Part shown: positions 58,609 to 64,000 of the stretch, piece after piece
Layout of the letters: the number at the start of each line of letters is the position of its first letter
How positions within the stretch are numbered: position 1 is the stretch's first letter
Assembly (NCBI RefSeq): GCF_024868665.1
Contig: NC_079912.1
Location: forward strand, 14,814,165 to 14,878,164
DNA length: 64,000 bases
Direction: 5' to 3'
Source of the DNA: Triplophysa rosa
Lineage: Eukaryota; Chordata; Actinopteri; Cypriniformes; Nemacheilidae
The notes under the pieces: model-generated
Told to the model about the DNA's origin: nothing
What the model saw: the letters and a program-made list of their open reading frames with translations, nothing else
The model's database searches: none
Made by a program: the position numbers and the translations under genes

Positions 58609-61600
58609 GTAAGACCACCTAGATTCCACACAACACAGTGTCTATTTCTGTATGTTCATGTAAAGACTGGACTTTTGTTTAAAGAAAAGTGTAAAAATGT
58701 CTGGCTTGTTTGGTTTTTAATGGATGTCTTTTCAATGTCTTATTTATTGAAAAACATAAGAAATAAAACTAGCTTAAAGGGTCATTCATTATGCATTAGA
58801 ATGTACTTGTTAATGTTTACAGTTGGAATGGGGACTGTCAATCGTATGTTAAAGGGGGAACTAATCTTTGAGATGATGTCATCATTTTGGCAATGAAACG
58901 GGTCATTCGGTTGGATTAGCGCTAGTTTTGTGGACAGTTCCGTGTTTGGGAAATTTTGATGGAGTCCGAAATTTGTAGGGATTAAACTCCGGTTTCACAG
59001 AAAATGTACTCATAATTTCTGAGTTTAATAACTAGCAACTATTGTTTACATTTTAAAGACACTCATGCATATAATATGTGACACTGGATCACAAAACCAG
59101 TCTTAAATAGCACGGGAAGATTTTTAGTAAAAGACAAAAATACATTGTGTGGGTCAAAATTATCGATTTTTCTTTTATGCCAAAAATCATTAGGATATTA
59201 AGTAAAGATCATGTTCCATGAAGATATTTTGTAAATTTCCTACCTTAAATATATAAAAACTTTATTTTTGTGAGTGGATGGTCTGCCACAGTGCCCCTGA
59301 TTAACAACTTCAAAGGCAATTTTCTCAATATTTTGATTTTTTTGCGCTCTCAGATTCCAGAGTTTTAAACGGTTGTATCTGAGCCAGATATTGTCCTATT
59401 CTAACAACTCATATATCTATAGAAAGTTTATTTATTCAGCTTTGAGAATATGTAAAAATCTCAATTTCGAAAAATTGACCCATAAAACTGGTTTTGTTGC
59501 CCAGGGTCACATATCTATGAATAGTAGTTCAAGCAGTGACAGCAGGTTGACATAATGCTATATTTCATATTTTTTTCAATGTTTCTTTTGTAATATTTTT
59601 GTAATGATGTAAAAAATTAAGAGACATTTGTAAACATTTGCTATTTCAAAAATGTAAAGATAATATTTTTTATGAAAACACTCTTTTGTGTTCACAGGAG
59701 GACAAATCAAATGAGAAGAAAGATGAAGAAAGAAAAGAAGAGAAAAAGGAGGAAGAGAAGTCAGCCGGTGAGAACCTCCACCATTCATGATCATGAACAA
59801 AAAAAAGAATAAAAGAAAGTAACATCCCAGCTGAGACTGACAAGATCTGAATTCACACTGTCCATCTAAACACGCAATATAATCACCGTAAACCATTACA
59901 AAGTGCTATTGGTTTCCTTTGCTTAAATGGATAGTGAACTGCTGAATCATGTAAGATTCTTACAAAAATATAATTTTGTCCTGTGTGTCTTTAGAACCGG
60001 CTCCTGCCCCAGAACCCCCTAAACCAGACGCCAAACCAGAGGATCCAGCCAATCAGGTGGCAGAAGGGTAAGAATTAAAGACTAACTTGAGATGATCATG
60101 TGTATTGTGGAGTAGGTGGGTTAGAGACTTCTGCTGGATCACTGAAAGACTGAAAGCTAACATTTGTATTTATGCATTTAGTAGATTTTATCCAAATCAA
60201 ATTATAGTGCATTCGAGGTATACATTTCATCAGTATCTGTGATCAAACCCATCTTTGCTCTACCAAATGAGCTACGGGAAATGTTGTGTTTGTTCTGTCA
60301 TGTCATTGTTGGCCACTTCTACTCAATGATTTATGTGACTTTAAAAGTAGCTGAAAGGAGATTATGGGATCTGTCGTATTTGTGACTTAAGAGGATCATG
60401 GGAAAGTCCTCATGTTTTCTTGCTTTTAGTGCCAGTGATGGTATATATATACTGTACATATTGTGTTTGTGTAGATATAGATATAGTATAGATTTCAATT
60501 AATAGCTAATCATTTGTTACTGTATACAAGTATATTATGTAAGAAGTATAATACTCAAGAGCCAGCGGTGTTTGTGCTAAATTTAGCCCTGTTCATTTAG
60601 TCCTATCAGGCTGCTTTGAACAAATAAAAAAAGACATTTTTAGGTGTATATGTTTTAAATATCTTCAACTGTAAATCAAGGAATATACAATCATTGATTG
60701 ATTAAATGTTACTTCCTTTTCTACTTCCCTTTTTGCTTTTTCCACCAAAAAGCAGAGCTTTATGTTTACTTTGTGTAGTCCGTCTTTATTGACTTCATAT
60801 TACAGACAATAATAACATTCTTAACTAGCCCTAACGTTACTACCACTTCTAGTAATTTAATTTAATTTGACTTTATTTAATATAGCGAGGATGGTGCACC
60901 TCCACCTATCGTCATCAACAGACATTCTGATGATCACCTGCGAGAGATCGTGAGGAAATTAAGAGTAAGGGTCGAGTCTTATAAAGAGAAAGTCATCGAC
61001 CCCTACGCCTCATCACCGGAGTGCGGCGCAGCCCACCAGTCAGTGAGTAATACCACCACTCCACCCCATCCTTTCAGCATGTGTACCTCAGAGAAAATGT
61101 AGATGTTTCTCAATGATTTGTAATTAGTAAATGTCTTAAAACGTGGTTTTATATTATCAGCCAAATTATCATCATATGTAACTTTGTATTTTAGGACACA
61201 TTTCTATTATCCATGTTTTACACAGAACATTGCGATTTTACTTGTATAATGTCAAGCATGTAACGTTTTAGACAGAAGCAACAATAAAGAAACAACCGCT
61301 GAAAGATTTATACTGTAACTCCACATGAAAGCCAAAATGTATTATTGCATGGTTAGTTTTACATTCAGTCTTTAATAAGGAATGAATTCACTGATGTTGT
61401 GTAATGGTCAGTGTTGGGTAAGTTACTCTGAAAAAGTAATTAATTACTAGTTACTAATTACATATTCAATAGTATAATTAGATTACTGTACAAATTACTC
61501 TCTCCAAAAAGTATTTAGTTACTTATTACTAATTACTTTCTATATCTTATATCAACCTTGATTAGTTAAGTGATTGAAGGATAGACATGAAACGGCTTAT

Positions 61601-64000
61601 TTAATTCATTCAAATAAATAATATAAAACTACATAAAGTAGTATTAACTGACCAAAGTATTACAAATGTGAGAATTATACATTAAAGCATTAAGGATTTT
61701 AAAGTTAGACTTTGAATTTTGATGTCATTTCCACTATTGCACGCACATATCACACATTACAGAAGTAACTGTAATTAAATTACAGAAAAAATAAGAGTAA
61801 TCCCTTACTTTACTTAAAAAGTATTTAATAAGTAATTAAATTACAGTAACTAATTACTTAGTAACTAGTTACACCCAACACTGGTAATGGTTGTATTGTT
61901 CTTAACTCTGGTCTGATGTTGATGTCCAGCGCCGGTTTATCGAAAGCCAGACTGGATCAAAAAGCAGGAGGAGGAGAGAAAAAAACGAGAGGAAGCCGAG
62001 CAGAAGAAGAAAGAGGAAGATGCAAAGAAAGCAGCTGCCAAGAAGGAAAAAGAGGAAAAAGAAAGATTAGAGAAAGAGGAGAAACTGAAAGCTGAGAAAG
62101 AGAAACTGGAGAAGGAGCAGGCAGAGACCATCTGTCCTAAAATCAGGTTCACATGTGTAGACACGCTGCTACAACCTTTAGAAAACAAGATGGACATGTA
62201 CTTAGGGATGACCATCGATCAGTTTACAGGTGAGAACTGCGATATTTCTCTTGAGAAAAAGACCCAGAAATCTCACATATTTGAGTTTCAGAAGAGATGT
62301 CAACAATGTCACAAACTGAGCTCAGATTTGTCAAGTCTGCAAGTCAATATTACTAAAGATCTCGATATGAACTCAAACATTTGTCATCAATTGACCCAAA
62401 TCCATATCATTTTCCCTCTACAATCTACATTACATTTGCATTTATCTTGTCTTTCTCAACAGATCGTCGGTATATTAAATGGCTGAGTGTCGTCACGATC
62501 GCTTTTAACTACAATGTTTGGTTTGCCCCGGCACGCTTGTGTTTTCCGTACCACACGCCAGGGTCGATCCCTTTCTGGATATTCTTTGACGTTCTGGCAG
62601 ATCTGGTGAACATCTTAGACATCATCATCTTTCAGCCACGCTTACAATTTGTGAAGGCAGGAGACATCATAGTACGCGCCAGCGCAGATTATTTTATAAA
62701 AACTCGCAACAATAGATTTCACTGTAAGATGTACTCATGAAATTAAAACCGATCTTTCTTTTTAGAAAGACAGAGTGATGACGAAACAGAAGTACAGAGA
62801 ATCTGCCAGGTTTCAGGTATTTAACATTCAATATACAGTATATATACAGTATATAGCTTAAAGGGACAGTACACCCAAAAATAAAAATTCTTCAAATCAT
62901 TTACTCATCCTCGAGTAGTTCCAAATCTGTATAATTTTCTTTGTTCCGATTAACAAGGAGAAAGATATTTGGAAGAATGCTTGTAGCCACCATTGACTAC
63001 CATAGAAAAAATCTTTATAAATTTCTTTGAAAACAAAAGAAGATATTTTGAAGAATGTTGGAAAGCAAACAGTTCTAGGGCACTTTTGACTACCATTGTC
63101 ATTTTTCCTACTATGGTAGTCAATGGAGGCCAAGAACTGTTTGGTTACAAGCATTCTTCCAAATATCTTTCTGTGTGTTCATCAGAACAAAGAAATTTAT
63201 ACAGATTTGGAACAACTTGAGGGTGAGTAAATAATGACAGAAATTTCATTTTTGGGTGTACTGCCCCTTAACATTCCAAGCATTACAAGAGATGTATGAT
63301 TTTCTTTCTCTTAACAGACAGACCTGATAAGTATTATACCATTTGACTTGCTGTGTTTCCGCTTTGGATTTACATCACTTTTCAGGTTAAACCGGTTCAT
63401 ACGGGTCAGTACCACAACCTCCCAAAAAACACTGTTTTTTTGTACAGGTGATTTTTCACATCAGTTGTGTATTTGTATGTGTTTACACAACATGTGCATC
63501 TGCGCTGTGAATAACGCAAACATTCTTCCTCGCTTTTTCAGTACGAGTCGTTTTTTGAGTTCAGTGACCGTTTAGAAAGCATCATGGCTAAGGCTTATAT
63601 CTGGAGGTACGTTTGAGAAATCTTTTGTTCTTCAGCCTCCTCAACCAATCAGCATCAAGGACCAGAATTGTCCTTCTTAAGCTATAAAATATCATCTCTT
63701 TCAGAGTCGCCCGCACTACCGGATATCTCCTGTACTGTTTACATCTCAACTCTTGTCTGTACTATGTGGCGTCAGAATATGAGGGACTGGGCAGCACTAA
63801 ATGGACATATAATGGGGAAGGAAATGCGTATGAACCCATTGTTTTAAAATCACATCTCTCCGTTCACATAGTAATACAACTGTTGTAATGATGTTGTTGT
63901 TTTATTGTTTTTAATCTTTCTAGGTATCTCCGATGTTATTATTTCGCCACCCGCACCCTGATCACTATCGGAGGTCTTCCCGAGCCCCAAACGCTCTTTG
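58504..64000 (+). CDS. cngb3: Cone CNG channel beta subunit CNGB3, copy 2 (truncated by window end)
   Basis: Exons: 58504-58608, 59698-59767, 59995-60067, 60886-61042 (or -61046), 61930-62229, 62463-62671, 62766-62816, 63318-63404, 63542-63606, 63705-63827, 63924-beyond 64000. Exons 6 to 10 have exactly the lengths of copy 1 (209, 51, 87, 65, 123). The protein is clearly a paralogue, with many conservative changes in S3-S5, so the duplication is old. It shows the same Pro-rich and Glu/Lys-rich N terminus, S1-S5 and the pore filter TIGGLPEP. Exon 4 has an apparent 2-bp insertion near 61022; the donor GTGAGT at 61043 then gives a frameshift, while GTAATA at 61047 keeps the frame and gives the same 161-bp length as in copy 1. 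Intron 10 is 96 bp and holds no alternative pore exon. Function is presumably the cone cGMP-gated channel. Confidence 0.92.
59077..59511. mobile_element. Non-autonomous DNA transposon, TIR TGTGACNCTGGATCACAAAA
   Basis: The left end TGTGACACTGGATCACAAAA mirrors the right end GTTTTGTTGCCCAGGGTCACA. It lies in intron 1 of cngb3 copy 2 and has no coding frame. Confidence 0.8.
59698..59767 (+). CDS. cngb3: cngb3 copy 2 exon 2
   Basis: This is a 70-bp exon (acceptor GTTCACAG, donor GTGAGA) encoding [20 protein letters not shown] and then KSA. It is richer in Glu/Lys than copy 1 exon 2 but has the same phase. Confidence 0.85.
59995..60067 (+). CDS. cngb3: cngb3 copy 2 exon 3
   Basis: This is a 73-bp exon (acceptor GTGTCTTTAG, donor GTAAGA) encoding [20 protein letters not shown] and then QVAE. 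It corresponds to the longer Pro-rich exon 3 of copy 1. Confidence 0.87.
60886..61046 (+). CDS. cngb3: cngb3 copy 2 exon 4 with displaced frame at its end
   Basis: The acceptor is TTAATATAG. It encodes [20 protein letters not shown] and then [13 protein letters not shown]. After this the DNA still matches copy 1 (AGCCCACCAGTCAGTGAGTA, 20 of 20), but an extra two bases at about 61022-61023 put it in another frame. Using GTGAGT at 61043 breaks the protein. Using GTAATA at 61047 yields CGAAHQSVT and rejoins exon 5 in frame. Either the second donor is used, or the insertion is an assembly error, or this copy is defective. Confidence 0.7.
61409..61883. mobile_element. hAT-type non-autonomous element with 8-bp target duplication
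   Basis: The ends CAGTGTTGGGTAAGTTACT and AGTTACACCCAACACTG are inverted. The 8 bases GTAATGGT lie immediately on both sides (61401-61408 and 61884-61891), the target-site signature of hAT transposition. The interior is AT-rich with repeated TAATTACT words and no gene. It lies in intron 4 of cngb3 copy 2. Confidence 0.9.
61930..62229 (+). CDS. cngb3: cngb3 copy 2 exon 5, Glu/Lys-rich
   Basis: This is a 300-bp exon (acceptor GATGTCCAG, donor GTGAGA). It begins [20 protein letters not shown], has a long Glu/Lys/Ala helix, and ends with [20 protein letters not shown] and GMTIDQFT, matching the pre-S1 segment of copy 1. Confidence 0.92.
62463..62671 (+). CDS. cngb3: cngb3 copy 2 exon 6, S1-S2
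   Basis: This is a 209-bp exon encoding S1 ([20 protein letters not shown]) and S2 ([19 protein letters not shown]), followed by donor GTACGC. Confidence 0.94.
62766..62816 (+). CDS. cngb3: cngb3 copy 2 exon 7
   Basis: This is a 51-bp exon, [17 protein letters not shown], the S2-S3 loop; copy 1 has the matching exon. Confidence 0.92.
62858..63271. mobile_element. Family-A MITE in cngb3 copy 2 intron 7
   Basis: The left arm TTAAAGGGACAGTACACCC mirrors the right arm GGGTGTACTGCCCCTTAA. Long inner inverted arms (TGACTACCATAG and CTATGGTAGTCA) suggest a stable hairpin. Confidence 0.88.
63318..63404 (+). CDS. cngb3: cngb3 copy 2 exon 8, S3
   Basis: This is an 87-bp exon encoding [20 protein letters not shown] and then LFRLNRFIR, the S3-S4 region. 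Confidence 0.94.
63542..63606 (+). CDS. cngb3: cngb3 copy 2 exon 9
   Basis: This is a 65-bp exon encoding [20 protein letters not shown] and W, very close to copy 1 exon 9. Confidence 0.94.
63705..63827 (+). CDS. cngb3: cngb3 copy 2 exon 10, S5
   Basis: This is a 123-bp exon encoding [20 protein letters not shown] and [20 protein letters not shown]; the donor is GTATGA. Confidence 0.94.
63924..64000 (+). CDS. cngb3: cngb3 copy 2 exon 11, pore (cut by window end)
   Basis: The acceptor is TCTTTCTAG. It encodes [20 protein letters not shown] and then PQTLF before the window stops. It carries the normal beta-type filter TIGGLPEP. Confidence 0.94.

Noticed and set aside
63828..63923. Search for an alternative pore exon in copy 2
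   Set aside because: Intron 10 of copy 2 is 96 bp with no pore-like coding sequence; a variant downstream of exon 11 cannot be excluded because the window ends.
1..64000. CRISPR arrays, tRNA or rRNA genes, retroviral genes
   Set aside because: No regularly spaced repeats, cloverleaf genes, rRNA segments or retroviral coding regions were recognised on either strand.

Overview
The window looks like nuclear DNA of a ray-finned fish, most likely a cypriniform. It has many introns bounded by GT/AG, dinucleotide microsatellites, and dozens of short non-autonomous DNA transposons. One of these is the high-copy palindromic family whose ends read roughly TTAAAGGGATAGTTCACC. No bacterial or viral genes were seen, and no tRNA or rRNA genes.

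The layout has three parts. (1) Positions 1-20253 hold no gene that I can support and consist of repeats and transposon relics. (2) Positions 20254-46021 carry one minus-strand gene in 13 coding exons, encoding a soluble protein of about 453 residues with two cyclic-nucleotide-binding folds; by fold and neighbourhood it is CNBD1. (3) Positions 47576-64000 carry two plus-strand genes in tandem for the cone photoreceptor CNG channel beta subunit, CNGB3. Copy 1 (47576-57306, 18 exons, 741 residues) is complete. Copy 2 (58504 to beyond the window end) is seen through the first half of exon 11. cnbd1 and cngb3 copy 1 are head to head, with 1.55 kb between their start codons; as far as I recall, the human genes are also divergent neighbours on 8q21.

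The most notable observation is in cngb3 copy 1. Between exon 10 and the normal pore exon (54522-54663) lies a second open exon, 54077-54218. It has exactly the same length (142 bp) and the same splice phases, and is about 45% identical in protein. It encodes the same segment (pore helix, selectivity filter, S6) but with the filter changed from NIGGLPEP to MIADLPLP. Because 142 is not a multiple of 3, including both exons would break the frame, so the two are arranged as mutually exclusive pore exons. This places an aspartate where alpha subunits carry the pore glutamate. Intron 10 of copy 2 is only 96 bp and has no counterpart.

Other observations: copy 2 exon 4 appears to carry a 2-bp insertion that a splice donor 4 nt downstream would put back in frame; a short AT-rich block is shared between the upstream regions of the two cngb3 copies; the second cyclic-nucleotide site of cnbd1 lacks the usual phosphate-binding arginine; and a small transposon carries the start of a THAP-type zinc finger.

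All gene models were read by eye from splice signals and reading frame. No alignment or expression data were available.
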